Source of the DNA: Planctomycetaceae bacterium
GTDB taxonomy: Bacteria; Planctomycetota; Planctomycetia; Planctomycetales; Planctomycetaceae
Reading direction: 5' to 3'
Assembly (NCBI GenBank): GCA_014762625.1
Contig: JABURQ010000022.1
Location: forward strand, 1-32,892
DNA length: 32,892 nucleotides
The notes under the pieces are model-generated. The model did not search any database, was not told where the DNA came from, and saw nothing but the letters and a program-made list of their open reading frames with translations. The position numbers and the translations under genes are program-made. Shown here piece after piece: positions 15,378 to 24,240 of the stretch. How positions within the stretch are numbered: position 1 is the first letter of the stretch; each line of letters begins with the position of its first letter.

Positions 15378-16643
15378 TCAAAAACACATCTTTCCCTGCA
15401 CGTCGCAGATGTCGTAATCGTTCGTTTCGTCGGCGTAGATTTCCGGCAGATGTAATGTCTCGCCGCTGCGAATCGCAAACCGCCCGATTTTCTGATTGAT
15501 CTGCTGCTTCAGATCGGCCACTTTGTCGAGGGGATGGTCGGTCAAGCGATCGCCGTTGCTCGCCACCCACGCCGTCTCGAATAAGGTTCGCTGGATCTCG
15601 TCGCGATAACTCAATTTCTGGGCGATCAGATGCATGTGCGAGATCGCTTTCCGCCGACTGTCAGAACGTTCGAGTAACTCCCGATACACCGCCGCCAGCA
15701 TCTTGAAGGAATTGGTCGGCTCCGCCAGAACCACCTGCCCGGCCCAGCCGTGATCGTTCACCCGCTCCAATGTCAGCACCAGATGCCGTGTGAAGACACC
15801 GTGATAATCGATCGCTTCGATCAAGCGTTCCACATTGCGAACGATCCAGGCCTGTTGTTCGACCGGGTCGGCGGTCTTCCCTCCCACGCTCCCGCCGCGC
15901 GAGATCGCTTTGTGGGGAGGGCGTTGGGTGACGATTTTCTGGACCGGTTCTCCCTGGAGTTCCCACCACAATCCTTCCCCCTTGATCGTGAGGAGCTTGC
16001 GGATGAACGTTGAATCCGCCCGAATGAATTCGAGGCAGTTATAAATTTTGTGGTCGGCCAGCTTCTGCGCCGACCGACGACCGATGCCGCATAATTCCTC
16101 CACAGGAGTCGATCGCAGGAACTCGCGATGTTCCCGTTCGGTGAGGTCGTGCAGAACGTGTACTCCAAACGGCTTGGACGAGTCGGAGCCGAGTTTTGCG
16201 AGCGTTCGCGTTTCGGCAATTCCGATACTGACCGGCACACCGACTTCCTCCAGCATCCGCTGTTGCAGTTGCTGCGTGGCGGCTTCCATGGACGTTCCGA
16301 AGACGCGGGGCAGTTGCGAGGCGTCGAAGAACATTTCATCGATGCTGTAATATTCGACGGTCGGGCTGACCTCGTGGAGCAGGTCGAGCATTTTTCGCGA
16401 CAGCACTTCGTACCAGCGAAAGTCCCGTTTCACGAAGACCGCCTCCGGGCAGATCCGGCGCGCATCCCAAATCGGGACACCGGTTTTCACGCCGGCCGCT
16501 TTCAATTCATAACTCTTCGCAATCACACACGCTCCCTGATTCCCCAGGACACCCACGGGGATCCCGCGCAGCGCGCGAAAGCGAACGCGTTCGGCGGAGA
16601 CGTAAAAGCAGTCCGAATCGAGATGACCAATCAGTTTTTTCAC
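15378..16643 (-). CDS. Y-family (UmuC/DinB-like) translesion DNA polymerase
   Basis: Translesion polymerase of 421 residues. The palm begins HLDSDCFYVSAERV, with the first metal-binding Asp (D9), and contains SIDEMFFD, the catalytic Asp-Glu pair. GACVIAKSYELKAAGVKTG matches the UmuC-type finger block. A helix-hairpin-helix segment, ELCGIGRRSAQKLADH, and a little-finger domain with SRGGSVGG follow. No obvious C-terminal beta-clamp motif is seen. The GTG at 16643 is preferred, with AAAGGA seven bases upstream; the ATG at 16664 would add a seven-residue tail before the core. No umuD-like gene adjoins. Instead a SRAP-like gene follows, so the pair may form a damage-tolerance operon (inference). 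I saw no convincing LexA box in the upstream region. Confidence 0.93.
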   Translation of the reverse strand: MKKLIGHLDSDCFYVSAERVRFRALRGIPVGVLGNQGACVIAKSYELKAAGVKTGVPIWDARRICPEAVFVKRDFRWYEVLSRKMLDLLHEVSPTVEYYSIDEMFFDASQLPRVFGTSMEAATQQLQQRMLEEVGVPVSIGIAETRTLAKLGSDSSKPFGVHVLHDLTEREHREFLRSTPVEELCGIGRRSAQKLADHKIYNCLEFIRADSTFIRKLLTIKGEGLWWELQGEPVQKIVTQRPPHKAISRGGSVGGKTADPVEQQAWIVRNVERLIEAIDYHGVFTRHLVLTLERVNDHGWAGQVVLAEPTNSFKMLAAVYRELLERSDSRRKAISHMHLIAQKLSYRDEIQRTLFETAWVASNGDRLTDHPLDKVADLKQQINQKIGRFAIRSGETLHLPEIYADETNDYDICDVQGKMCF

Positions 16644-16658
16644 GGCAGGTTCCTTTCC

Positions 16659-16780
16659 CGCCATTCACCATCTCTACATTATTTCGGAAATGAACGCTTG
16701 TCAACTCCAGTCTGTCAGGCTAAATTTTCGATATGAGTAAAAAGAGTCGGCCCCCGTCTTCGGACGCCATTCACCATCTC
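16659..16780. repeat. Two copies of a 16-base direct repeat, 106 bases apart
   Basis: CGCCATTCACCATCTC occurs at 16659-16674, in the leader of the polymerase gene, and again at 16765-16780, inside the loop of the DUF1501 terminator hairpin. The identity is exact across 16 bases. Confidence 0.8.
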
Positions 16781-16795
16781 CGGGGCCGGCTCTGT
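16741..16795 (-). terminator. Probable rho-independent terminator after the DUF1501 gene
   Basis: Read on the minus strand, AGAGCCGGCCCCG pairs with CGGGGGCCGACTCT (one G-U pair and one bulge) around a loop of about 26 bases, then TTTTTAC. It lies about 55 bases after the DUF1501 stop and before the polymerase gene, so it likely separates the two units. The large loop is unusual. Confidence 0.7.
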
Positions 16796-16848
16796 TTTAC
16801 CGCGGGCGAATACGCGAAGCGATGAGAGTCCTGCGGAAATTGCGAGAA

Positions 16849-18252
16849 TTATCCGAACAGCTCCATGATCGGTTGGCCGGTGGTGAGCGTGCGGGTGATG
16901 CCGCTGGCATCTTGCGGATTATTGATCGGAATATCGAGGGCGTGGTAGATCGTCGCTGCCAGTTCCTCAGGACGAACCGGCTTATCGGTCGGATATTCGC
17001 CGAGGCGATTCGTCTTGCCGTACACTTTGCCGCCTCCGATTCCCGCACCGGCAATAATCGACGAGAAGCATTTGGGCCAGTGCTGGCGTCCGGGAGGATC
17101 CTGTTTGAGGACGTATGGCGTTCGCCCGAATTCCCCCGTGACGACCACCAGAGTATTATCGAGCATGCCGCGATCTTTCAGGTCGGATAGTAGTGCCGAG
17201 ATCGCCTGATCGAGGCGAGGCAGGCAGAAGCCCATGCCGTACGAACCATTGCCGAAGGCGTTCCCCATCCCCATGTTCCCGCCGTGCATGTCCCAACTGC
17301 TGCTGGGCGGTCCTTGTTTGTCGTGATCGGCTTGTCCGGTCCAGCCGTTGACGGTTACGAATCGTACTCCCGATTCGACCATACGGCGAGCGAGCAGCAG
17401 ATTCTGTCCGAGCGGGTGCATGCCGTACCGCTGGCGGACTTTGTCCGGTTCCTGATCCATCTCAAAAGCCTTGCGGCCTTCGGTGCGGGTGAGGGCTTCG
17501 TAGGTTTTGGCCCGCATGTCCGACCAGTCTTTGACTTTCTGGTCGCGGTCGAGGTGCTTCGATTCGAGTCGACCGAGCAGCGATTTGCGGACTTCAAAGC
17601 GTTCTTCGTCGTAGGCGTCGTAGATCTGGGGCGGTTTGAAGTTTTCCATCGCGGGATGATTCGTGGCAGAGCCGATGAAGACCGGAGCGTACGCCGATCC
17701 CAGGTAACCGCCGATGCCGATGTTCGGAGCGCAGAAGACGGGAGGTCCGACGCACTTGATCAGCCAGGCATTGGAAACGAAGTTACGGGTACTCGGTTTG
17801 TGTTTGGCGACGAACGATCCGATGTAGGGATGCTCGTTGGGAACGCCCTGCTGAACTCGTTTTTCGGATTGCCCGCTGAGCAGGTTGTGCATCGCGTCGA
17901 AGTGGTTGCTGATGGCTCCCGGATGTGACATCGAATTGATCAGAGTGAAATGATCGGTCAGCTTGGCCAGTTCGGTATGCATCTCGTTAAGACGCATGCC
18001 GGGGACTTTGGTCTCAATGGGAGAATACGGCCCTCGATAATCGAGCGGGGCGTCGGGTTTCATGTCCCAGGTATCGACGTGACTCGGTCCACCACACAAC
18101 AGAACGAAAATGCACGACTTTTCGGCGGCGACCGCATTCCCTGAGTCATCAAGTTGATCGCTGCCCATCACCATGCCCGGCATGCCGAGGCTCATCGTTC
18201 CCAGTCCCCCCGCGATGAGAGCCTGCCGACGGTTCATTTCAAATTGATTCAT
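16849..18252 (-). CDS. DUF1501 protein, Tat-exported
   Basis: Member of the DUF1501 family, related to the alkaline-phosphatase/sulfatase fold and abundant in planctomycetes, where it usually pairs with DUF1549/DUF1553 cytochrome-like proteins. Here no such partner adjoins. From the ATG at 18252 the protein has 467 residues and opens MNQFEMNRRQALIAGGLGTM, a twin-arginine signal, so folded export is expected. Recognisable blocks are CGGPSHVDTWDMKPDAP, GRTP in VTGEFGRTPYV, and the C-terminal ATIYHALDIP segment. An upstream in-frame ATG at 18300 adds 16 unlikely residues. AAGGA lies about ten bases before 18252. The function is unknown; a hydrolase role is possible but not shown. Confidence 0.93.
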   Translation of the reverse strand: MNQFEMNRRQALIAGGLGTMSLGMPGMVMGSDQLDDSGNAVAAEKSCIFVLLCGGPSHVDTWDMKPDAPLDYRGPYSPIETKVPGMRLNEMHTELAKLTDHFTLINSMSHPGAISNHFDAMHNLLSGQSEKRVQQGVPNEHPYIGSFVAKHKPSTRNFVSNAWLIKCVGPPVFCAPNIGIGGYLGSAYAPVFIGSATNHPAMENFKPPQIYDAYDEERFEVRKSLLGRLESKHLDRDQKVKDWSDMRAKTYEALTRTEGRKAFEMDQEPDKVRQRYGMHPLGQNLLLARRMVESGVRFVTVNGWTGQADHDKQGPPSSSWDMHGGNMGMGNAFGNGSYGMGFCLPRLDQAISALLSDLKDRGMLDNTLVVVTGEFGRTPYVLKQDPPGRQHWPKCFSSIIAGAGIGGGKVYGKTNRLGEYPTDKPVRPEELAATIYHALDIPINNPQDASGITRTLTTGQPIMELFG

Positions 18253-18380
18253 CACAACCGGATCCTTCGCAGAACAAGCCGAGAAAAGCGGGACAGACAT
18301 ATCAAGCTTCGTCTATATTAACTTGGGGGGATGCGGCTGTCACGATGTTTTATCGGGTTATCGAGGCTGGTCCTCAGGAT

Positions 18381-20036
18381 TCAGTTCGTTTCGGACTCAA
18401 TTTCAACGACAGGCACGGCCCAATCAGGCTTGGGCCCTTGGGAGTCCAACCCCAGTCGCGGCAACGCCCAGGTGAACGTGATGACCGTGATCAGTACCAC
18501 TCCAATCAAATTGAGGACAAATCCGTGACGCGCCATCTCCTGAGTCCGGATGCGTCCCGAGCCAAAGACAATCGCATTGGGAGGGGTCGCGATCGGCAGC
18601 ATAAACGCGCAACTGGTGGAAAGGGTGGCGGGAATCATAATCAAACGGGGATCGATTTCGAGGTTGAGTGAAAGTCCCGCGAGCACGGGGAGCAAAGCGG
18701 AGATTGTAGCAACGTTCGTCGTAAACTCGGTTAGAAACGTCAACGTCAGACAGACTCCCGCCACAATCACCCATAGAGGTTGAGTCGCGAGCAGGTTCCC
18801 CGCCGCGTCACCGATCCATCCTGATAAGCCCGTTGATGTGAAGCCGTCCGCCAGGGCGAAACCGCCCCCGAAGAGCAGCAGAATCCCCCACGGCATTTTG
18901 TCGAGCGTCTCCCAATCCATCAGCGGAACGGTTTCGCGGGATTCACGAGAACCGGTGTGAACGGGAATTAAAAACATCACCAGACACATCGTCATTGCGA
19001 CGGTGGAGTCATTCATGTAGCCGAGAAATTGCTTGTAGACTTCGGGATCGTGCAGATCGCCGAGCGAAAGCCCCGTCAACAACCAGCGGGCGGCGAGATG
19101 TTTCCAGCCGGGGATTGTGAAACCGAGTCCAAAGTCGAGATCGCTGCGAAACATCCACAGGGCCGCTGTGAGCGTAAATAGCGCCAGCATCCATTTTTCC
19201 CCCTCCGAAGCGGGACCGAGTGCAGTGAGCCGATCGCGAAAGAAGTGTTTTTCAACCGGAGCGGTACGTTGAATCGGTCGGCACAGTTTCCACCAGGCAA
19301 TGAAGAAGAATGTCAGGCCGAGAGGGAGAAACGCGGTGATCCAGCCCCCCATCGAGATCTCGGGAGCATTGGGGAAATTCCGTCGGAAGATTTCGGCGAA
19401 AGCGACGTTGGTCGGTGTTCCGACAAGTGTCAGCATTCCCCCGATACTGGCCGAGTAGGCGATGCCCAGAAGGAGTGCCACTTCGAAGGACGAAAATTTC
19501 TCCGCATCCTCCTCACTCACTTCCCGCAATGAAGCCGTCAACGATAACGCAATCGGCAGCATTAGCAGTGTCGTGGCCGTATTACTGATCCACATCGAGA
19601 GAAAACCGGTCGCCAGCATGAATCCCAGCACCACTCGTTGCGGACTGCTGCCGACGCTGGTCAATATACGCAGGGCGATACGTCGATGGAGGCCCCAACG
19701 CTCGATACCGAGCGCAATCACGAATCCGCCGAAGTACAGGAACACGGTATGACTGATGTATGTCGCCGCGACGTCTTTCGCCGATAGAATGCCGAGAATC
19801 GGAAACAGCGCCAGCGGGATCAGGCTCGTCACGTAAATCGGCATCGCTGACGTGAGCCAGTAGGTCCCCATCAGAAAAGTAGTGGCCAGCAATCGTTGTC
19901 CGGCGGGAGAGAGACCGGAGGGAGTCGGCATCCACCAGAGGGCCAGAAACAGAAACATTCCGAGCCAGCGACCCCACCGCGCGACGCGCTGCGAGGTGTC
20001 GATAGCTGCGGTTGATTGATCGAGCGAGGGATTCAT
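18381..20036 (-). CDS. DASS (SLC13)-family sodium:dicarboxylate/sulfate-type symporter
   Basis: An inner-membrane secondary transporter of 551 residues with roughly a dozen hydrophobic segments. The paired SNT-type motifs of the divalent anion:Na+ symporter (CitMHS/SLC13) fold are present: WISNTATTLLMLP near residue 148, and TEFTTNVATISALLP near residue 440. Both belong to the re-entrant substrate/sodium sites. GYPTNV-like variation reads GTPTNVAFAE near residue 207. The protein probably takes up C4-dicarboxylates, tricarboxylates or inorganic anions; the sequence does not decide which. It is upstream of and co-oriented with the DUF1501 gene but 128 bases away, so cotranscription is uncertain. 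A short cytoplasmic N-terminus of about 25 residues precedes the first helix. Confidence 0.93.
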   Translation of the reverse strand: MNPSLDQSTAAIDTSQRVARWGRWLGMFLFLALWWMPTPSGLSPAGQRLLATTFLMGTYWLTSAMPIYVTSLIPLALFPILGILSAKDVAATYISHTVFLYFGGFVIALGIERWGLHRRIALRILTSVGSSPQRVVLGFMLATGFLSMWISNTATTLLMLPIALSLTASLREVSEEDAEKFSSFEVALLLGIAYSASIGGMLTLVGTPTNVAFAEIFRRNFPNAPEISMGGWITAFLPLGLTFFFIAWWKLCRPIQRTAPVEKHFFRDRLTALGPASEGEKWMLALFTLTAALWMFRSDLDFGLGFTIPGWKHLAARWLLTGLSLGDLHDPEVYKQFLGYMNDSTVAMTMCLVMFLIPVHTGSRESRETVPLMDWETLDKMPWGILLLFGGGFALADGFTSTGLSGWIGDAAGNLLATQPLWVIVAGVCLTLTFLTEFTTNVATISALLPVLAGLSLNLEIDPRLIMIPATLSTSCAFMLPIATPPNAIVFGSGRIRTQEMARHGFVLNLIGVVLITVITFTWALPRLGLDSQGPKPDWAVPVVEIESETN

Positions 20037-20268
20037 GGGCGTGTGGATGATGAAAGATCGCGGAACAGGAGCAGTTTATCGAACTCCCCGCAGGAACCCC
20101 AGTATGAAATCGCCGGGAGTCTGAAAGCGGTGCGGCTTCGAATGAGCGGATTCCGGGATTGGCAACTGGAACGGTCCCATCGCCCCAGTTATATTGGAGA
20201 CCGTTCGCAAGAGTGAACTGGAAAAAATCAACGACTATCGACTACTATGAAAAGCGAGAGAGTCCGCT

Positions 20269-21120
20269 ATGCAAGATTGGCCCATTGGAGTATTCGCCTC
20301 AATTGACGCTGGATTGGGAGTTCATCTGGATGTCGCTCAGGAGTTAAACATTCCCAGTGTTCAACTCCACGCGCCACACGGTGGTTCACGTACCGAAGAA
20401 AAGGCGAAGGAATTTTTGGGGAAATGTGCGGATGCCGGAATTACTGTGACGGCGGTCTTCGGAGGATTTGACGGCGAAAGTTACGCCGATATCCCCACCA
20501 CAGTCAAAACCGTCGGCCTGGTTCCCGAAGAAACGCGGGCCGCTCGCGTGCAGGAAATGAAAGAGATCTCCGATTTCGCTCGTCTGCTCGGATGTTCGAC
20601 CGTCGCGTTGCATATCGGGTTCGTTCCCGAAGATAAGGAGTCGGACAGTTACAAAGGATTGATTGAATGCACGCGCGATCTGCTTGATTACATAGCCGAG
20701 AACGATCAGCAGTTGAACCTCGAAACCGGGCAAGAGACCGCCGATCACTTGCTGGAATTCATCAGCGATGTTGACCGCGACAACCTGTTTATCAACTTCG
20801 ATCCCGCCAACATGATTCTCTACGGAACGGGCGACCCGATTGAAGCTTTGAAGAAAGTCGGTAAGTACGTTCGTAGCGTCCACTGCAAAGACGGCAAGTG
20901 GGCTCCTGAGGGAGAACGCGGAAAGTCCTGGGGGACGGAAGTGCCGCTGGGAGAGGGAGATGTCGGCATCGAGACTTATCTGACGACTCTCAAGGAGATC
21001 GGTTATCGCGGTCCCTTGACGATCGAACGCGAGATTCCCCAGGATCCGGAGCGACAGAAAGCGGACGTCGGTCAGGCCGTGCGATTATTGGAAGAAGTCC
21101 GGGCCAAAGTGCTCGGCTAA
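20269..21120 (+). CDS. Sugar phosphate isomerase/epimerase (xylose isomerase-like TIM barrel)
   Basis: A 283-residue AP-endonuclease-2/xylose-isomerase superfamily protein, widely used in planctomycetes for sugar and inositol metabolism. The expected metal ligands of the TIM barrel appear in order: LNLETGQE (Glu near 147), FDPANM (Asp near 182), RSVHCKDG (His near 206) and LTIERE (Glu near 251). The N-terminus IGVFASIDAGLGVHLD is typical of the family and no signal peptide is present, so it is cytoplasmic. The start ATG at 20269 follows a weak GAGAG site. The exact substrate is not deducible. It is divergent from the transporter at 18381 across about 230 bases with no clear dyad. Confidence 0.92.
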   Translation: MQDWPIGVFASIDAGLGVHLDVAQELNIPSVQLHAPHGGSRTEEKAKEFLGKCADAGITVTAVFGGFDGESYADIPTTVKTVGLVPEETRAARVQEMKEISDFARLLGCSTVALHIGFVPEDKESDSYKGLIECTRDLLDYIAENDQQLNLETGQETADHLLEFISDVDRDNLFINFDPANMILYGTGDPIEALKKVGKYVRSVHCKDGKWAPEGERGKSWGTEVPLGEGDVGIETYLTTLKEIGYRGPLTIEREIPQDPERQKADVGQAVRLLEEVRAKVLG

Positions 21121-21135
21121 CAAGCCCACAGGCTG

Positions 21136-21600
21136 TTAGTTGTCTTCCCGTTTGGGAGGACGACGAAGTTTTTTCTTCTGAGCATGTTCCGCCTTGGCCT
21201 TCAAACGTTTCCGTTCGGAGGCCTTGGTCGGTTTTGTCGGTTTACGGCGTTTGGGAGGACGAGCTACCGAACGAATCATCTTCTGCAGTTTCTGCAGAGC
21301 CACTTTTTTATTCAGATGCTGTTCCCGGTGAGTCTGGGACTCGACTAACAGGACACCGGCGGAAGAAATCTGATTGGCGTACTTTTCCATAAAACGGAGT
21401 TTCAGATTCCGACCTATCACATCCGATTCCGCCACATTCCAGAATAACTGGGCTTTGGAGTTGGTTTTGTTGACGTGTTGTCCCCCCGGCCCTGAACTTC
21501 GCGCAAACTGAAAGTCGAGTTCAGCCAGTGGGATTTTGATGGTCGATGTCACCTGGAGCTTATTGCGGTAAACCAGGTCGTCGGGGTGGGATGAAGCCAT
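21136..21600 (-). CDS. arfB: Alternative ribosome-rescue factor ArfB (peptidyl-tRNA hydrolase, YaeJ)
   Basis: ArfB rescues ribosomes stalled on non-stop mRNA by hydrolysing peptidyl-tRNA. From the ATG at 21600 the protein has 154 residues, as is normal. The catalytic domain holds the RSSGPGGQHVNKTNSKAQL block with GGQ at residues 39-41. The basic C-terminal tail (about 115-154, K/R-rich) matches the region that enters the empty mRNA channel. An in-frame ATG at 21636 would add 12 residues of unlikely sequence; the shorter start is chosen. It lies tail to tail with the sugar isomerase gene and diverges from the LarA-family gene over 71 bases. Length, GGQ context and basic tail together distinguish it from class I release factors. 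Confidence 0.95.
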   Translation of the reverse strand: MASSHPDDLVYRNKLQVTSTIKIPLAELDFQFARSSGPGGQHVNKTNSKAQLFWNVAESDVIGRNLKLRFMEKYANQISSAGVLLVESQTHREQHLNKKVALQKLQKMIRSVARPPKRRKPTKPTKASERKRLKAKAEHAQKKKLRRPPKREDN

Positions 21601-21671
21601 AATGGTTCCAAAAATAATACTGTGATGCTTATTCAATGTAACACGCTGTCAGTTCGGTCAAAGGGCACCCC

Positions 21672-22949
21672 ATGGATTTTCCCCAAATGTTGAAAGTTCG
21701 GCAGCGTTTCGAACGACCTGTCGTCGAAAACGTTGAAGAAACCGTCCTCTCCGAACTTCGTTCGCTGGCGCTGGATCAACACATTCAATCCGGAGATACG
21801 GTTGCGGTGACCGTCGGCAGTCGAGGAATTGCAAACATCTCCACCATCATCAAGACCACGATTGACTATCTCAAATCGCTTCAGGCCGTCCCTTTTATCG
21901 TCCCCGCGATGGGCAGCCACGGCGGCGGGACCGCAGAAGGGCAGCGGAAGATCGTTGAAGGTTACGGCTTGACGGAAGATTTTCTCGGTTGCGAAATACG
22001 TTCCGGGATGGAGACGGAGATCGTTGCGGAGACGCCGCATGGAATTCCCGTCCATTTCGATCGACACGCCTACTCCGCCGACCATGTGCTGGTCTGTAAT
22101 CGCATCAAAGCCCATACCCGTTTTATCGGCGACATCGAATCCGGATTGCACAAGATGATGCTGATCGGATTGGGTAAACACGCCGGGGCCAAAATCTATC
22201 ATCAGGCCATCTACAATTATTCGTTTGATGAAATCATTCGCGCCGTCGCTGAGAAGGTCCTCGAAAAATGTTCGGTGGTGGCAGGGCTGGCCATTGTCGA
22301 AAATGCGTACGATGAGACAGCGTTGATATCGGGAGTCAAACCCGAAGAGTTTTACGAAAAAGAATGCGAACTCTGCAAACAGTCCAAACTCTGGCTCCCT
22401 CGATTACCTTTTTCCGATGTGGACGTACTCGTGGTCGATCAAATCGGGAAGAACATCAGTGGAACCGGCATGGATACCAACATCATCGGTCGTAAGTACA
22501 ACGATCACGAGGCCCGGGAAGGAGACTCCGTCCGCGTGAATCGAATCTTCGTCCGTGGTCTGACTGAGGAAACGCACGGCAATGGGACCGGCATCGGTAT
22601 CGCCGAATTCACCAATCGTCGCACCATCGACCAACTCGATCAGCAGGCAACCGCCGTCAATTGCATCACCGGAGGACATCCCGAAGCGGCGATGTTACCC
22701 ATCGCTTTCGAATCGGATCGAGAAGTCCTCGCAGCCGCCTGCAGCACCGTGGGTTACAAGGAACCGGACGAAATCCGTTTGATGCAGATCACCGACACGC
22801 TGCATCTGGACGAATTGCTGGTGTCGGTTGCCTATCAGGACGAATTTGAAGGCCGCAGCGATCTGGAGCTTTTGAACGAGGCTCAAAACATGAAATTCGA
22901 TCAGAACGGGAATCTGATCGCTGTTACCGATCAGTTCGTTGAGTCGTGA
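21672..22949 (+). CDS. Lactate racemase (LarA/DUF2088) family protein, substrate unknown
   Basis: A 425-residue protein that I place in the LarA-like family of nickel-pincer racemases/epimerases. Visible pieces are a conserved glycine-rich segment, PAMGSHGGGTAEGQRKI, a His-rich block RIKAHTRFIGDIESGLHKM, and a C-terminal region with DQIGKNISGTGMDTN and NCITGGHPEAAMLP. In characterised LarA, His and Lys residues bind the pincer cofactor and act as general bases; the residues here look related, but the alignment is by eye. I see no larB, larC or larE homologue in the window, so cofactor supply would come from elsewhere. The start ATG at 21672 has AAAGGG about ten bases upstream. No partner gene points to a substrate. 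Confidence 0.7.
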   Translation: MDFPQMLKVRQRFERPVVENVEETVLSELRSLALDQHIQSGDTVAVTVGSRGIANISTIIKTTIDYLKSLQAVPFIVPAMGSHGGGTAEGQRKIVEGYGLTEDFLGCEIRSGMETEIVAETPHGIPVHFDRHAYSADHVLVCNRIKAHTRFIGDIESGLHKMMLIGLGKHAGAKIYHQAIYNYSFDEIIRAVAEKVLEKCSVVAGLAIVENAYDETALISGVKPEEFYEKECELCKQSKLWLPRLPFSDVDVLVVDQIGKNISGTGMDTNIIGRKYNDHEAREGDSVRVNRIFVRGLTEETHGNGTGIGIAEFTNRRTIDQLDQQATAVNCITGGHPEAAMLPIAFESDREVLAAACSTVGYKEPDEIRLMQITDTLHLDELLVSVAYQDEFEGRSDLELLNEAQNMKFDQNGNLIAVTDQFVES

Positions 22950-23060
22950 ATCAATGGCGGGAAGTCTCAGACGCTTAACTTCTGACGGACCGATTCCATC
23001 TCTTCCAGACGCGTCTTTTCTGTGACTTGCCGCAGAACCTTGTTACAGTAAAGAAAGAAC

Positions 23061-23074
23061 CCGGAAATTTCCGG
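23061..23074. promoter_or_regulatory. Perfect 14-base palindrome upstream of gmd
   Basis: CCGGAAATTTCCGG is an uninterrupted perfect palindrome 131 bases before the gmd start. It could be an operator or binding site. Nothing identifies the regulator. The rest of the 256-base gap (22950-23205) shows no gene. Confidence 0.35.
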
Positions 23075-23205
23075 AAAGCGCTATTTCTGGAGCATCGATC
23101 CGTGTAGCGGGAATTGATCAGAGATCCTATGATCCACAGGAACTTCCCTAAGCGATCGACTTACCAGGCGCGAAGAGTATTTTAAGACTGATTCAGGAAC
23201 GATTT

Positions 23206-24240
23206 ATGTCATCAACACGCAAAGCTCTCCTCACCGGAATCACCGGACAGGATGGATCCTACCTGACGGAGTTGCTGCTGGAAAAAGGGTACGAGGTGCA
23301 TGGAATCATCCGACGTTCCAGCACGTTCAATACTTCCCGGATCGACCATCTGTATCAGGATCCGCATGAAGAGGGAGTGCGAATGTTCCTGCATCATGGC
23401 GACCTCTCCGATAGCCAGGCGATTTCCAATATTGTCATGAAGGTCAAGCCGGATGAAGTTTACAACTTGGGAGCTCAAAGCCACGTTCGGGTCTCGTATG
23501 ACAACCCGCTTTATACGCTCGACGTGACCGGAAACGGTGCACTCCGTATTCTGGAAGCGGTTCGCATGCTCGCCAGCGAGAAGCCGGTGCGGGTTTATCA
23601 GGCCTCGTCGAGTGAGATGTTCGGGAAGGTTGACGAAACTCCGCAGACGGAGACCACTCCCTTTCGCCCTCGAAGCCCCTACGCGTGTGCCAAAGTTTAC
23701 GCGTATCACCAATGCGTCAACTATCGAGAAGCGTACGGCTTGTTTATCAGCAACGGGATTCTGTTCAATCACGAATCCCCGCGACGCGGCGAAACTTTCG
23801 TCACGCGCAAGATCACAAGAGCCGCCACCCGCATCAAATTGGGACTCCAGGACAAACTGTACCTCGGTAATCTCGATGCTAAACGGGACTGGGGACACGC
23901 CAGAGATTACGTCGAGGCGATGTGGTTGATGCTGCAAGCGGAAAAGCCCGACGATTACGTCATCGGAACCAATGAAACACATAGTATTCGCGAGTTCCTC
24001 GAACTCGCCTTCGGACAAATCGATCTTGACTGGAATAATTACGTCGAAATCGATCCTCGCTACTACCGTCCCGCGGAAGTCGATCTGCTGCAAGGAGATT
24101 ACAGCAAGGCGGAACGTGAACTCGGTTGGCATCCGCGCACCAGTTTCAAGGAACTGGTGGAACAGATGGTGGAGTCCGATCTCGATCTCGCCGAACGTGA
24201 GAAGCATGCGTCACTGATCGGCAAAGACCCGGTTGGATAA
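23206..24240 (+). CDS. gmd: GDP-mannose 4,6-dehydratase
   Basis: Converts GDP-mannose to GDP-4-keto-6-deoxymannose, the first step to GDP-fucose, GDP-rhamnose and related sugars for surface glycans. The 344-residue extended short-chain dehydrogenase has TGITGQDG (10-17) for NADP binding, the HHGDLSD block, and the catalytic YACAK (Tyr159, Lys163). [19 protein letters not shown] is nearly identical to the E. coli enzyme. The start ATG at 23206 is preceded by AGGAA. No GDP-fucose synthase (fcl) or glycosyltransferase lies nearby, so this copy is isolated from a polysaccharide cluster within the window. The final product cannot be told. Confidence 0.97.
   Translation: MSSTRKALLTGITGQDGSYLTELLLEKGYEVHGIIRRSSTFNTSRIDHLYQDPHEEGVRMFLHHGDLSDSQAISNIVMKVKPDEVYNLGAQSHVRVSYDNPLYTLDVTGNGALRILEAVRMLASEKPVRVYQASSSEMFGKVDETPQTETTPFRPRSPYACAKVYAYHQCVNYREAYGLFISNGILFNHESPRRGETFVTRKITRAATRIKLGLQDKLYLGNLDAKRDWGHARDYVEAMWLMLQAEKPDDYVIGTNETHSIREFLELAFGQIDLDWNNYVEIDPRYYRPAEVDLLQGDYSKAERELGWHPRTSFKELVEQMVESDLDLAEREKHASLIGKDPVG

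Noticed and set aside
15295-15570. Minus-strand 91-codon frame across the polymerase/SRAP-like junction
   Set aside because: Out of frame with the polymerase C-terminus; Arg-rich shadow composition and no start signal.
16665-16740. Possible LexA/SOS box upstream of the Y-family polymerase
   Set aside because: Only a loose GTTG-N6-GTTC resemblance was found; it does not match a known LexA consensus well enough.
23212-24207. Long minus-strand open frame (331 codons) opposite gmd
   Set aside because: It is a shadow of the gmd codon bias; the plus-strand protein is an unambiguous GDP-mannose dehydratase.
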